Source: Methyloceanibacter methanicus
GTDB taxonomy: Bacteria > Pseudomonadota > Alphaproteobacteria > Rhizobiales > Methyloligellaceae
DNA: 64,000 nucleotides
NCBI RefSeq assembly: GCF_001723285.1
Contig: NZ_LPWG01000010.1
Location: 186,001 to 250,000, forward strand
Direction: 5' to 3'
Each line of letters starts with the position of its first letter. Positions within the stretch are counted from its first letter, which is position 1. The notes under the pieces were generated by a model. The model was not told the origin of the DNA. It searched no databases and saw nothing but the letters and a program-made list of their open reading frames with translations. This document shows positions 20,168 through 29,788 of this stretch, piece by piece. A program made the translations under genes and the position numbers.

Positions 20168-20268
20168 CAGGGAGGTTGGCGGCAGGCGCGTGCCTCGCCA
20201 ACCGGGTCAGGTCCGGAAGGAAGCAGCCCTAACGAGCGTTTCGCGGGTTGATTGTCCAGCCTCCCACC
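20168..20268 (+). ncRNA. ffs: Signal recognition particle RNA (4.5S, small bacterial type)
   Basis: This RNA pairs with Ffh to target membrane proteins to FtsY and the translocon. The invariant tetraloop and asymmetric-loop region (GGTCAGGTCCGGAAGGAAGC) is at 20205-20224. A closing helix of 10 pairs joins GGGAGGTTGG (20170-20179) to CCAGCCTCCC (20256-20265), with one G-U. The ends are set by that helix and are good to a few bases. It lies immediately upstream of dnaX, a placement seen in many bacteria. Confidence 0.93.
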
Positions 20269-20350
20269 TTTCCCATGCGTCCGGTCTGTGCATCGCGTAA
20301 ACTCCCTGGGGGCGGCGATCCTGCTGCCCGTCGTTGAAGAGCCGGCTCCG

Positions 20351-20402
20351 AGCGAAGCCAAGTAGCGAAGCCAAGTAGCGAAGCCAAGAAGCGAAGCCAA
20401 GG
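20351..20402. repeat. 13-bp tandem repeat, exactly 4 copies, before dnaX
   Basis: Units of AGCGAAGCCAAGN start at 20351, 20364, 20377 and 20390 and differ only in the last base. The array ends one base before the dnaX ATG, and its last AAGG can serve as the ribosome-binding site. Confidence 0.85.
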
Positions 20403-20403
20403 C

Positions 20404-22309
20404 ATGAGGGCCCCGTTCTCGATGTCCGAAAATCAGGCCCAGCACCCGACCCAGAACGCGGCGGCCAGCCACGCGGCCCTTGCTCGCAAATACCGCCCGC
20501 AAGTGTTCGCCGAACTCATCGGCCAGGACCCGTTGGTGCGCACCTTGCGGAACGCCTTTGCCTCGGGCCGCATCGCTCAGGCCTATATGCTCACGGGCGT
20601 GCGCGGCGTGGGCAAGACAACCACGGCGCGGCTGGTGGCGCGGGCGCTCAACTACGAGGGGCCGCACGGCGAAGGCGCCACGATCGATTTCGACGAAGAG
20701 GGGGTCCACTGCCGGGCCATCCTGGAGGGACGGCATCTGGACGTGATCGAGATGGATGCGGCATCCCACACGGGCATCGACGACATTCGCGATCTGATCG
20801 ACAGCGCCCACTACAAGCCCAACACGGCGCGCTACAAGGTCTACATCATCGACGAGGTGCACATGCTCTCCAAACAGGCCTTCAACGGCCTGTTAAAGAC
20901 GCTCGAGGAGCCGCCCGAGCATGTGAAGTTCATCTTCGCCACCACGGAAGTCCGCAAAGTACCGGTGACGGTGCTGTCGCGCTGCCAGCGCTTCGATCTG
21001 AAACGGATCGAAATCGAGACGCTCACGGACCATCTCGCGCGCGTCGCCAAGGAAGAAGGCACCGAGGCGGAACCGGCGGCGCTGGCGCTGATCGCACGGG
21101 CGGGCGAGGGGTCGGTACGCGATGCGCTCTCCATCCTCGACCGCGCCATCGCCTTCGGGTCGGGGCGGATCGAGGTGGGCACCGTCCGGGAGCTTCTGGG
21201 TCTTGCCGACCGCGGGCGTATCTTCGACCTGCTCGAGACCGTGCTGAAGGGCGATGCGGGCGGGGCACTCTCCGCCCTTGGTCAGCTCAACCGCGACGGC
21301 GCGGAACCGGGCCAGGTGATCACCGATCTCGCAGATGCCGTGCACGCGGTCACGGTCGCGAAGGCCGCCGGGCCCGGCAGTATCGACCCGGCTGCGGGCG
21401 AGGCGGAGCGTGGCCGCATCGAGGACTTGGCCAAGCGCCTGTCGATGCCGTGCTGGCGCGCGCCTGGCAGATGTTGCTCAAGGGGCATGACGAGGTGCGC
21501 TCAAGCCCCCGTCCGCTCGCCGCCGCCGACATGGTTCTGGTCCGGCTGGCCTATGTGGGCGACCTGCCGCCGCCCGGCGAAATTGCCTGCCAGTCTGACA
21601 GCGAGCGCAAGACGCCGGAGCGGCCCTCGCGCCCCGAGACGGAGCGGGCCGACGTGTCTCCTGCTGACGTGTCACCGGCTGAGGCGTCTCCGGCTGAGGC
21701 GGCTTCTCCGGTCGAGGCGAGACGCTCGCGCCCGCGGCGCCCAGCACCACGGCCGCGCAAGGCCTGTGCGATGCGCCTCCGGTCACCGAAAGCGAAAATC
21801 CGGCCCCGCCCAGCGCAGCCGATGAGCCCGACCCGGAGCCCGCGCCGGACCGTCCCATGCCGCAAAGCTTCGCCGATGTGGTGGCCCTCGCGGAGGCAAA
21901 ACGCGATCTGAAGCTGAAAAACGCCCTGCTGGAGCAGGTGCGGCTCGTGCACTTCAAGCCCGGGGACATCGCACTCAACCCGCTGTCTCTCGCAGCACCC
22001 GACCTGCTCCAGGAGTTGATGCGCAAGCTCAAAGCCTGGACCGGACGCGTCTGGATCGTCTCGACAAGCGACCAGGCGGGCGAAGAGCCGTTGGGCGCCC
22101 AGCGCCGGGCGGCCGAGGCGCGTGAGATTGAGACACTTCAAGCCCACCCGGCCGTTCAAGAAGTGCTGCGTCACTTTCCGGGTGCAACGATCGAGGACGT
22201 CCGGGCGGTCGCATCGGAGCCGGCGGAAACCGACAACGCCCAAGGCGACTTCGACGACAGGAACGACCTTGGCGACGCGGACGTCTATACGAAGGGTGGA
22301 ACCAACTGA
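20404..22309 (+). CDS. dnaX: DNA polymerase III subunits gamma/tau (two frame breaks)
   Basis: ATPase of the clamp loader and organiser of the replisome. The AAA+ domain has Walker A (GVRGVGKTT), Walker B (IIDEVHML), sensor 1 (FATTE) and the SRC arginine finger (LSRCQRF). The usual zinc module is degenerate here. The C-terminal part ([19 protein letters not shown]) resembles alphaproteobacterial tau. The frame breaks near 21444 and 21720. Restoring one G each (TCGGAT, GCGGAG) gives a single 635-aa product ending at 22309. The start is 20404 or 20422. It is followed by ybaB, the classical arrangement. Confidence 0.92.
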
Positions 22310-22359
22310 GGCTGGCCGAACAACGTTCAGGCACCGAAGAGCGACGAAATGGGAACGCG

Positions 22360-22680
22360 ATGAAGAATTTTGCGCAGATGATGAAGCAGGCGCAGGAACT
22401 GCAGGGCCGCATGCAGGACATGCAGGCCGAGATGGAAGCCCTGGCCTGCGAGGGCCGCGCCGGAGCCGGCATGGTGACCGTGACGCTGAACGGCAAGGGC
22501 GAGATGAAGGGCGTGACCATCGATCCTTCGATGCTGAAGCCGGAGGAGGCCGAGATCCTGGAAGACCTGATCGTCGCCGCTCATGCCGATGCGAAACTGA
22601 AAGTCGAAGAGGCCATGAAGGAAAAGATGTCCGTGCTGACCGGCGGCCTGCCCATTCCGCCCGGCTTCAAACTCTTCTAG
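22360..22680 (+). CDS. YbaB/EbfC nucleoid-associated protein
   Basis: A small dimeric DNA-binding protein, 106 aa, usually encoded between dnaX and recR. Helix 1 ([21 protein letters not shown]) is followed by the beta core ([22 protein letters not shown]) and helix 3, ending in the conserved [10 protein letters not shown]. Length and context are typical. It lies 50 bp after dnaX and is probably in the same operon. Confidence 0.95.
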   Translation: MKNFAQMMKQAQELQGRMQDMQAEMEALACEGRAGAGMVTVTLNGKGEMKGVTIDPSMLKPEEAEILEDLIVAAHADAKLKVEEAMKEKMSVLTGGLPIPPGFKLF

Positions 22681-22964
22681 GCGAGCGCAACGCAGGAACA
22701 CTGCGCACGCGCGGGCGGCACGATTTGTCGCATTACTGCGGCGCAACGTCACCATGTTGCACCGCTATGCCTCGTGTATGATTCCCACATCCCGGCTTTG
22801 AACGGATCACATCGGTCGAGGTGGTAGACGGCGGACGCCGCGCGGTTCCAAACGGAAGTCGCGCTGCAGGGCAGCTTTGGCTGAAATCTTGGCGCGCGCC
22901 TGAAATCACATCAGCGGATGGGACGTTCCAACAGCAGCTTCGCAAAATATTTCAAGGATCAAAG

Positions 22965-23512
22965 ATGAAGACCGGATCAAGACTCCCCGAGGTCACCTTT
23001 CGCACGCGCGTGCGCGACGAATCCGTCGGCGGCCCGAACCCTTATCGCTGGCAGGACATGACGACGGACGATTATTTCGCCGGCAAGCGGGTCATCCTGT
23101 TCTCGCTGCCCGGCGCTTCACGCCGACCTGCTCGACCTATCAGCTCCCGGGCTTCGAAAGCGCCTTCGAGAAGTTCAAGGACCTCGGCATCGAGGACATC
23201 TATTGCCTGTCGGTGAACGACAGCTTCGTCATGAACAAATGGGCGAAGGATCAGGACTTGAAGAACGTGAAGGTCATCCCCGACGGGTCGGGCGAGTTCA
23301 CCCGCAAGATGGGCATGCTGGTCGACAAGGACAATCTCGGCTTCGGCATGCGCTCCTGGCGCTATGCCGCCGTCGTCAACGACGGAGTGATCGAAGCTTG
23401 GTTCGAGGAGCCGGGCCTGTGCGACAACCATGTGGAAGATCCGTACGGCGTCAGCGCGCCGGAGACCCTCCTGCAATATCTCGAGCAGAAGGACGTCGTG
23501 AAGGCCGCCTAG
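22965..23512 (+). CDS. Peroxiredoxin, Prx5/AhpC-TSA type (one frame break)
   Basis: A thiol peroxidase reducing H2O2 or organic hydroperoxides, 182 aa after repair. The peroxidatic Cys lies in [14 protein letters not shown], reached by restoring one base near 23117 (LPGA|FTPTC). The Prx5-type residues [13 protein letters not shown] and [12 protein letters not shown] follow, with the conserved RSWRYAAVV. The ATG at 22965 is preceded by AAGGA. A 284-bp gap separates it from ybaB, so it probably has its own promoter. It separates recR from ybaB. Confidence 0.9.
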
Positions 23513-23683
23513 CGATAGGCGCCCCGCGAACGCGGTGCACGCGTTTGCGCGTTTCTCCGATCTGGATCGGCGGCACGACTCAGCTAAGCTGGGCCGTGCC
23601 GTCGGCGTTTTGGCGGATGCGACATCGGGTTGCGGACCGCGGGAGCCCCCGCGGGTCGGGATTTCTTGGAGAGGATGCGGTCC

Positions 23684-24295
23684 ATGGCGCGCGCGGCGGC
23701 TGGTCCCGAGATCGAACGGCTGATTCAGCTCCTGGCGCGTCTGCCGGGGCTCGGACCCCGCTCGGCCCGGCGCGCGGCGCTGCACCTCGTCAAGAAGAAG
23801 GAGCAGTTGCTCGACCCGCTGGCCGTGGCGCTGGCGGAGACCCGCGACACGATCCTCACCTGCGAGATCTGCGGCAACATCGATACGCAAAGTCCGTGCA
23901 CGCTATGCCGGGACCCGGCGCGCGACCGCTCCCTGATTTGCGTCGTGGAGGAGGTGGGCGACCTGTGGGCGCTGGAGCGGGCGGCGGTGGTGAACGGGCT
24001 CTATCACGTCCTGGGCGGGACGCTGTCGCCGCTGGATGGGGTTGGGCCCGACGATCTCAACATCCCGACGCTGATCGAACGCGCCCGCGCCGAAGAGGTG
24101 ACCGAGGTCCTGCTGGCGCTGAACGCCACCGTCGAGGGCCAATCCACGGCCCATTACCTCACCGACCAGCTGGCTGGCTGCAACGTCTCGGTCTCGCGCC
24201 TCGCTCAGGGCGTCCCCATCGGCGGCGAACTCGACTATCTCGACGAAGGCACGCTCGCCGCCGCCGTCAAGGCGCGGAAGTCGATGGGCGGGTGA
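23684..24295 (+). CDS. recR: Recombination mediator RecR
   Basis: RecFOR-pathway protein that helps load RecA at gaps, 203 aa. Helix-hairpin-helix ([19 protein letters not shown]), C4 zinc finger ([16 protein letters not shown]), Toprim domain ([14 protein letters not shown]) and the Walker-B-like C-terminus ([14 protein letters not shown]) are all present. The start at 23684 is preferred; ATG 23675 lies three codons earlier next to GGAGAGG. The stop is 2 bases from the convergent small-protein stop. Confidence 0.95.
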   Translation: MARAAAGPEIERLIQLLARLPGLGPRSARRAALHLVKKKEQLLDPLAVALAETRDTILTCEICGNIDTQSPCTLCRDPARDRSLICVVEEVGDLWALERAAVVNGLYHVLGGTLSPLDGVGPDDLNIPTLIERARAEEVTEVLLALNATVEGQSTAHYLTDQLAGCNVSVSRLAQGVPIGGELDYLDEGTLAAAVKARKSMGG

Positions 24296-24297
24296 GG

Positions 24298-24522
24298 CTA
24301 GTCGGCTGCCGGCACCGTCCCGGAGCCTTGATAGCTGTCGGCAACCCGGTTCGCGGCGGCTTCGAACGCCTCGAGGCACTCGGCGGGCAGGTTCGTCTCG
24401 GCAATAACGTCCCAAAAGATGTCGGACTCGATCTCCCCGCCGATCCAGATTCCGGCGAGAAGACCCACGGTCGCGGCGGCGAACACGCCGACGATCCAAA
24501 GAAGCCGTCCGCCGTCGCTCAC
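24298..24522 (-). CDS. Small acidic membrane protein, unknown
   Basis: A 74-aa protein with one N-terminal membrane helix (about residues 7-28, LLWIVGVFAAATVGLLAGIWIGG) and an acidic soluble tail (ESDIFWDVIAETNLPAECLEAFEAA). The start is GTG 24522, which overlaps the AmpG-like gene stop as GTGA, so it is translated with that permease. I do not recognise a family. It could be an accessory subunit of the permease; that is inference. Confidence 0.7.
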   Translation of the reverse strand: MSDGGRLLWIVGVFAAATVGLLAGIWIGGEIESDIFWDVIAETNLPAECLEAFEAAANRVADSYQGSGTVPAAD

Positions 24523-25862
24523 GACCCTGCCTCCTCTTCCGCCTCCACGAGCGCCGTGTCGTCCGGGTCCTGGTCTTCGGCGTTCTCGTCTTCCGCATTC
24601 CAAGGCGCGACCTTGAACAGCATCAGCATGCCGGGGACCGCGAGAGCCGTGCAGATGACGAAGAACTGGGTCCAGCCCACCGCTTCCACGATGAAGCCCG
24701 TGGTCGCGTTGGCAACCGTCCGCGGGACGGCGATGAGGCTTGAGAACAGCGCGAACTGGGTGGCGGTGAAGGCCTTGCTGGTTTCCCGGGCCATGAAGGC
24801 GGTGAGCGCCACGGTGCCGAGGCCGACGGCGAGGTATTCGCCGCTGACGACAACGAACAGTCCCGCCAGCGAGTGCCCGGCCTGGCTCAGCCAGATATAG
24901 GGAATGATGGTGAGGAGCTGCACAAAGCCGAACAGCCATAGCGCGCGGTTGATGCTCACCTTGAGCATGACGATGCCGCCGACGGTCGCCCCGGCGAGCA
25001 CCGCCCAGAGGCCGGCGAACTTGGCCACGCTGCCGATCTCGGTCTTGCTGTACCCCATGTCGAGATAGAAGGGCGTGGCCAGGGCCGTGGCCATGTTGTC
25101 CCCAAGCTTGTAGAGAAACAGGAAGGCGAGGATCGCGAGCCCCGCCGCGATGCCGTCGCGGCTGAAGAACTCGACGAAGGGATCGATCACCGCTTCCCGC
25201 AAGGTGTGGGGCGCCAAGTCGTCGTCGCTCTCCTCCTTGACCAGCAAGGTGGTCACGATGCCGACCAGCATGAAGGCCGCGGTGATCCAGAATACCGTGG
25301 ACCAGGGCAGATGGTCGGCGAGGATCAGGGCCAGCGAGCCCGGCACCAGGCCGGACAGACGGTAGGCGTTGATCCAGAACGACGTGCCCGTGCCGAGTTC
25401 GTCGTCGGCCAGCAACTCGCGCCGGTAGGCGTCGATGACGATGTCCTGGCTGGCGCTGAACAGGGCGACGGCGAAGACGATCCAGACAATGGCCTGGATC
25501 GAGGTCGACGGATTGAAGTGGCCCAGAAGCCCGATCGAGACGAGCAGCAGCACTTGCGTCAGCAGGGCCCAGCCGCGGCGGCGCCCCAGGAACGGCAGCT
25601 TGAACCGGTCCATGACCGGCGACCACAGGAACTTCCAGGTGTAGGGCAGCCCCACGAGGGCGAACAAGCCGATCGTGGCGAGGTCGACGCCGTTGTCGCG
25701 TAGCCAGGCCGGCACCAGGGACACGAGCACGAACAGGGGCATGCCCGAGCTGAAGCCCAGGAAAATGCAGGCCAGCATCTTGCGGGTGAAAAGAATCTCG
25801 GTCCAACTGCGGCGAACGTCCGCAATGTCGGAGTGTTTGGGCGTTCCCTCGGTGGCCGTCAT
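24519..25862 (-). CDS. ampG: AmpG-like MFS permease (muropeptide transporter family)
   Basis: An inner-membrane major facilitator, 447 aa, about 12-14 helices. It resembles AmpG, which imports GlcNAc-anhydroMurNAc peptides for wall recycling. Visible AmpG-type features are LGFSSGMPLFVLVSLVPAWL in TM1, YTWKFLWSPVMDR after TM2, and SASQDIVIDAYRREL. The acidic C-terminus (DENAEDQDPDDTALVEAEEE) is unusual. The function is by family resemblance. It is coupled to the small membrane protein downstream. Confidence 0.85.
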   Translation of the reverse strand: MTATEGTPKHSDIADVRRSWTEILFTRKMLACIFLGFSSGMPLFVLVSLVPAWLRDNGVDLATIGLFALVGLPYTWKFLWSPVMDRFKLPFLGRRRGWALLTQVLLLVSIGLLGHFNPSTSIQAIVWIVFAVALFSASQDIVIDAYRRELLADDELGTGTSFWINAYRLSGLVPGSLALILADHLPWSTVFWITAAFMLVGIVTTLLVKEESDDDLAPHTLREAVIDPFVEFFSRDGIAAGLAILAFLFLYKLGDNMATALATPFYLDMGYSKTEIGSVAKFAGLWAVLAGATVGGIVMLKVSINRALWLFGFVQLLTIIPYIWLSQAGHSLAGLFVVVSGEYLAVGLGTVALTAFMARETSKAFTATQFALFSSLIAVPRTVANATTGFIVEAVGWTQFFVICTALAVPGMLMLFKVAPWNAEDENAEDQDPDDTALVEAEEEAGS

Positions 25863-25980
25863 AGCTCGTTCTTACCAGCCGCTCGCCCATCCGTCATGGC
25901 TTCCCACCGCCTATCCCGGGAAAAGCGGGCCCTCGAGGCTCACGGACGGCTCCAAATCTCCGCCTGCGACAAATTCCTAC

Positions 25981-26010
25981 TTGCGAATGATTTGCAACTA
26001 GCGCTATGCT
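25981..26010 (+). promoter_or_regulatory. sitA promoter with Mur/Fur-like dyad
   Basis: The 17-bp dyad TTGCGAA-TGA-TTTGCAA (25981-25997, 6 of 7 pairs) covers a possible -35 (TTGCGA). It is followed at 18 bases by TATGCT. It resembles manganese-responsive Mur boxes before sit genes in Hyphomicrobiales, as I recall them. The regulator itself is not in the window. Confidence 0.6.
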
Positions 26011-26036
26011 GCATCGCAAAAGGACGATTGGCTTCG

Positions 26037-27011
26037 ATGAGGAGGCTTCAAGTGACAGTGCGCTGGGCAACGCATGTTCGAAGAGCGGCGGCCGCGATCG
26101 CCATCCTGGCGATGGCCGGGCTCGCCGGTTGTGGCGATCAAGACTCCGCCGCGATAGCGGAGGGCGACGGCGCGGAGAACGGCAAGTTCCGCGTGGTGAC
26201 GACCTTCACCGTCATCCAGGACATCGCCCAGAACGTCGCCGGCGCCGCCGCCGTGGTGGAATCGATCACCAAGCCGGGTGCGGAAATTCACGACTATCAG
26301 CCGACGCCGGGAGACATCGTCAAGACCCAGGAGGCGGATCTTGTCCTGTGGAACGGGTTCAACCTGGAGCGCTGGTTCGAGAAGTTCTTCGAGAACATCA
26401 AGGACGTGCCGGGCGTCGTGGTGAGCGAGGGGATCGAGCCCATGGGCATCACGGAAGGCCCGTATAACGGCAAACCCAATCCGCATGCATGGATGTCGCC
26501 AACAAGCGCGCTTCAATATGTGGAGAACATCCGCAAGGCGCTGGTGAAATACGATCCGGACAACGCGGAGGTCTACGACGCCAACGCGGCGGCGTATGCG
26601 GACAAGATCAAAGCGATCGACGAGCCCTTGCGCAAACGCCTTTCGGCCATCCCGGAGGACAAGCGCTGGCTCGTGACGTCCGAGGGCGCCTTCTCGTATC
26701 TCGCCCGGGACTACGGCATGCGCGAGGCCTATCTCTGGCCGATCAACGCGGACCAGCAGGGCACGCCGCAGCAGGTACGGCACGTCATCGAGCTCGTGAA
26801 GTCGAACGGCATCCCGGTCGTCTTCTCCGAGAGCACGGTCTCGGACCGAGCGGCCAAGCAGGTCGCCAAGGAAAGCGGCGCATCCTATGGCGGCGTTCTC
26901 TACGTGGACTCGCTGAGCAAGGAGGGCGGTGCGGTTCCCACCTATCTCGATCTGCTCAGCGTCACCGTGGACACCGTCGCCAAGGGCTTTGAGAATGCCC
27001 AAGGAAGCTGA
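26037..27011 (+). CDS. sitA: Mn/Fe ABC transporter substrate-binding lipoprotein
   Basis: Cluster A-I metal-binding protein delivering Mn2+ (or Fe2+) to SitBCD, 324 aa. A signal peptide ends in the lipobox LAGC. Metal ligands are visible as His in IHDYQPTPGD, His in NPHAWMSP, Glu in LVTSEGAFSYLARDY and Asp in VLYVDSLS. The start at 26037 follows a Mur/Fur-like dyad. The gene heads sitABCD. Two permeases rather than one argue for Sit (Mn/Fe) over Znu (Zn). Confidence 0.92.
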   Translation: MRRLQVTVRWATHVRRAAAAIAILAMAGLAGCGDQDSAAIAEGDGAENGKFRVVTTFTVIQDIAQNVAGAAAVVESITKPGAEIHDYQPTPGDIVKTQEADLVLWNGFNLERWFEKFFENIKDVPGVVVSEGIEPMGITEGPYNGKPNPHAWMSPTSALQYVENIRKALVKYDPDNAEVYDANAAAYADKIKAIDEPLRKRLSAIPEDKRWLVTSEGAFSYLARDYGMREAYLWPINADQQGTPQQVRHVIELVKSNGIPVVFSESTVSDRAAKQVAKESGASYGGVLYVDSLSKEGGAVPTYLDLLSVTVDTVAKGFENAQGS

Positions 27012-27056
27012 GAACATCCAAGGACGTTAAGAGCGCGCAAGGAAGCTGAGAACATC
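27000..27056. repeat. 19-bp tandem repeat, 3 copies, at the sitA-sitB junction
   Basis: CAAGGAAGCTGAGAACATC is at 27000-27018 and 27038-27056, with a degenerate copy between them. The sitA stop (27009-27011) lies in copy 1. The last copy ends next to the sitB ATG and supplies its AAGGA. Confidence 0.8.
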
Positions 27057-27057
27057 G

Positions 27058-27963
27058 ATGAACCGTGTTGATTTGCTGACCCGTTCCGACGCGCTGGCCC
27101 GTCCCGCAAGCATCGCTGTCGACGACGTCAGCGTCACCTATCCCAACGGGTTCACGGCGGTGCGCGATGCCTCGTTCGAGCTTGGTCCGGGCACGATCTG
27201 CGCCCTCGTGGGCGTGAACGGCAGCGGCAAGTCGACCATCTTCAAGGCCATCATGGGCTTCGTCACGCCGTCCGCCGGCCAGGTGCGGCTGTGCGGCCTG
27301 CCCGTGGACAAGGCTGTGTCGCAGAACATCGTCGCCTATGTGCCCCAAAGCGAGGACGTCGACTGGAACTTTCCGGTCCTGGTCGAAGATGTGGTGATGA
27401 TGGGCCGCTACGGCCACATGAATTTGTTCCGCATTCCATCCAGGAAGGATCGCCGCAAGGTCGACGAGGCCTTGGAGCGTGTGAACATGAGCGCCTATCG
27501 CACGCGGCAGATCGGCGAGCTCTCCGGCGGCCAGAAGAAACGCGTGTTCCTGGCCCGCGCCTTGGCGCAAGAGGGACGCATCATCCTGCTCGACGAGCCG
27601 TTCACCGGCATCGACGTAACGACCGAATCCGCGATCATCGACCTCCTGCGCGAGTTGCGCGACGCCGGTCATTTGATCCTGGTGTCGACCCACAATCTCG
27701 GCAGCGTGCCGGATTTCTGCGATCAGGTCGTGCTGCTCAATCGCACGGTGCTCGCCGCCGGCCCGACCGCCACGACTTTCACGCAAGAGAACCTGGAGCG
27801 CACCTTCGGCGGTGTGCTGCGCAATTTCGAGCTCAGCGGTCACGCGCTCCACGAGGACGACGACGCGCGCAGCCTCAACGTCATCACCGACGACGAACGG
27901 CCCCTCGTGTTCTACGGGGTCAAGAAGGGCAAGAAGAAGCCGGCTCGGGACAAGGCGAAATGA
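27058..27963 (+). CDS. sitB: Mn/Fe ABC transporter ATPase
   Basis: ATPase of the SitABCD importer, 301 aa. Walker A (GVNGSGKST), Q-loop (VPQSEDVDW), signature LSGGQKKR, Walker B ([12 protein letters not shown]) and H-loop (STHN) are all intact. A Lys-rich C-terminus ([14 protein letters not shown]) is an addition. The stop overlaps the sitC ATG as ATGA. Confidence 0.94.
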   Translation: MNRVDLLTRSDALARPASIAVDDVSVTYPNGFTAVRDASFELGPGTICALVGVNGSGKSTIFKAIMGFVTPSAGQVRLCGLPVDKAVSQNIVAYVPQSEDVDWNFPVLVEDVVMMGRYGHMNLFRIPSRKDRRKVDEALERVNMSAYRTRQIGELSGGQKKRVFLARALAQEGRIILLDEPFTGIDVTTESAIIDLLRELRDAGHLILVSTHNLGSVPDFCDQVVLLNRTVLAAGPTATTFTQENLERTFGGVLRNFELSGHALHEDDDARSLNVITDDERPLVFYGVKKGKKKPARDKAK

Positions 27964-28877
27964 GCGACCTTCTGGCCGAGCTCATCGTCCCCTTCTCCTA
28001 CGACTACATGTGGAAGGCGATGTGGGTCAGCGCGCTCGTTGGCGCGGTCTGCGCGTTCTTGTCCTGCTATCTCATGTTGAAGGGCTGGTCGTTGATGGGC
28101 GACGCCCTTGGCCACTCCATCGTGCCGGGGGTCGCCGGCGCCTATATCATCGGGGCGCCGTTCGCGTTCGGCGCCTTCTTCGCCGGCATTCTGGCCGCGC
28201 TCGGCATGGCCTTCGTGAAGCAGCATTCGCGGCTGCGCGAAGACGCCACGATCGGCCTCGTGTTCACGACGCTGTTCGCGCTCGGCGTGCTCATGGCCTC
28301 GCTGCACCCGACCTCGGTTTCAATCCAAACCATTGTGCTGGGCAACATTCTCGCGATCCCCGATGCGGACGCGATGCAGGTCGTCGTCATCGCAGTGATC
28401 TCCTTCGCGATCCTGTTCTTCATCTGGAAGGACCTGATGGTCACGTTCTTCGACGAGACCTATGCGAAGAGCATCGGCCTCAAGACGCGCACTTTGAAGC
28501 TCGTCTTCTTCACGCTTCTCAGCGCCTGCACGGTCGCCGCGCTGCAGACGGTCGGGGCGTGCCTCGTGATCGCCTTGGTGGTGACGCCGGGCGCGACGGC
28601 TTACCTCCTGACCGACCGTTTCGACCGGCTTATCGTGATCGCGGTGGCGATCGGCACGCTCACCAGCTTTGTCGGCGCCTATCTTAGCTATTTCGTCGAC
28701 GGTGCGACCGGCGGGGTCATCGTCACGTTGCAGACGCTGCTGTTCCTCGCGGCCTTCTATTTCGCGCCGAAACATGGCGTCATTGCCGCGCGCCGCAAGG
28801 CCCGCGTGGTGAAGGAGGACAATCTGCGCGCGGGCAATGAGCTGCGGGACGGCGACGCCGTACGGGAGGCCGTATGA
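27960..28877 (+). CDS. sitC: Mn/Fe ABC transporter permease 1
   Basis: ABC-3 family inner-membrane permease, 305 aa, about eight helices. Family segments include [25 protein letters not shown] and [27 protein letters not shown]. It is translationally coupled to sitB (ATGA) upstream and sitD (ATGA) downstream. It has the same core as sitD, so the pair forms a hetero-dimeric pore. Confidence 0.94.
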   Translation: MSDLLAELIVPFSYDYMWKAMWVSALVGAVCAFLSCYLMLKGWSLMGDALGHSIVPGVAGAYIIGAPFAFGAFFAGILAALGMAFVKQHSRLREDATIGLVFTTLFALGVLMASLHPTSVSIQTIVLGNILAIPDADAMQVVVIAVISFAILFFIWKDLMVTFFDETYAKSIGLKTRTLKLVFFTLLSACTVAALQTVGACLVIALVVTPGATAYLLTDRFDRLIVIAVAIGTLTSFVGAYLSYFVDGATGGVIVTLQTLLFLAAFYFAPKHGVIAARRKARVVKEDNLRAGNELRDGDAVREAV

Positions 28878-29788
28878 TGGACCCGCTCGCGTTCTTCACG
28901 GAGCCCTTCGCCTACGACTTCATGCAAAGGGCGCTCGGCATGTCGCTGCTCGTGGCGGCCGTTTGCGCGGTGCTGTCCTGCTACCTGGTGCTGAAAGGCT
29001 GGTCGCTCATGGGCGATGCGATCTCGCACGCGGTATTGCCGGGCATCGTCATCGCATTCGTACTCGGAATTCCGCTGGCGGTCGGTGCGTTCGTGGCCGG
29101 GCTCGCTTGCGCGCTGGCGACCGGCTATCTGAAATACAATAGCCGCGTCAAAGAGGACACGGTGATGGGCATCGTGTTCTCAGGCATGTTCGGTTTCGGG
29201 CTCGTGCTCTTCACCAAGGTCGAGACCGACCAGCATCTCAACCACATCCTGTTCGGCAACGTACTCGGCGTCACCGCGGCGGACCTGGTCGAAACGGCGA
29301 TCATCGCCGGCGGCACGCTCCTGGTCGTGCTCGCCAAGCGCCGGGATCTTCTGCTCTACTGCTTCGATCCGAACCATGCGCGCGCCATCGGATTGCCGGT
29401 CAACGTCCTGCACTACGGGCTCCTGGTGCTGCTGTCGCTCACCATCGTCAGTTCGATCCAGGCCGTCGGCATCATCCTCGTGATCGCCATGCTGATCGCG
29501 CCGGGGGCCACGGCCTATGTCCTCACCGACCGTTTCGAACGCATGCTTGTCATCGCCATCGCGGTTGCGTGCGGTTCTGCCGCGCTCGGAACGCTCATCA
29601 GTTTTCATATCGACGGCGCGACCGGTGCCTGCATCGTGCTGGTGCAAGCCTTCGTGTTCTTCATGGTGTTTCTATTCTCCCCAAAGCGCGGGCTCTGGCC
29701 CATCGGCAAGCTGCTCGGGAGATCAGCCGGGGACCAGGTGCCGAAGGAGGCCCCCCGCGCGGACGCCCGCGGCTTGGATGCGCCCTAG
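28874..29788 (+). CDS. sitD: Mn/Fe ABC transporter permease 2
   Basis: The second ABC-3 permease, 304 aa, paralogous to sitC along its whole length ([42 protein letters not shown]). It ends the sit operon. Its TAG stop overlaps the TAG of the convergent ion-channel gene by three bases, so no terminator hairpin separates them. Confidence 0.94.
   Translation: MMDPLAFFTEPFAYDFMQRALGMSLLVAAVCAVLSCYLVLKGWSLMGDAISHAVLPGIVIAFVLGIPLAVGAFVAGLACALATGYLKYNSRVKEDTVMGIVFSGMFGFGLVLFTKVETDQHLNHILFGNVLGVTAADLVETAIIAGGTLLVVLAKRRDLLLYCFDPNHARAIGLPVNVLHYGLLVLLSLTIVSSIQAVGIILVIAMLIAPGATAYVLTDRFERMLVIAIAVACGSAALGTLISFHIDGATGACIVLVQAFVFFMVFLFSPKRGLWPIGKLLGRSAGDQVPKEAPRADARGLDAP

Noticed and set aside
20101-20251. 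C-terminal extension of the amide hydrolase across the SRP RNA
   Set aside because: It exists only because of a missing C near 20078. The corrected protein ends at 20100 and the downstream DNA is the ffs gene.
21440-21730. Programmed ribosomal frameshift in dnaX (gamma/tau switch)
   Set aside because: Neither break has a slippery A/T heptamer or downstream structure, two shifts would be needed, and both match the window-wide one-base-loss pattern.
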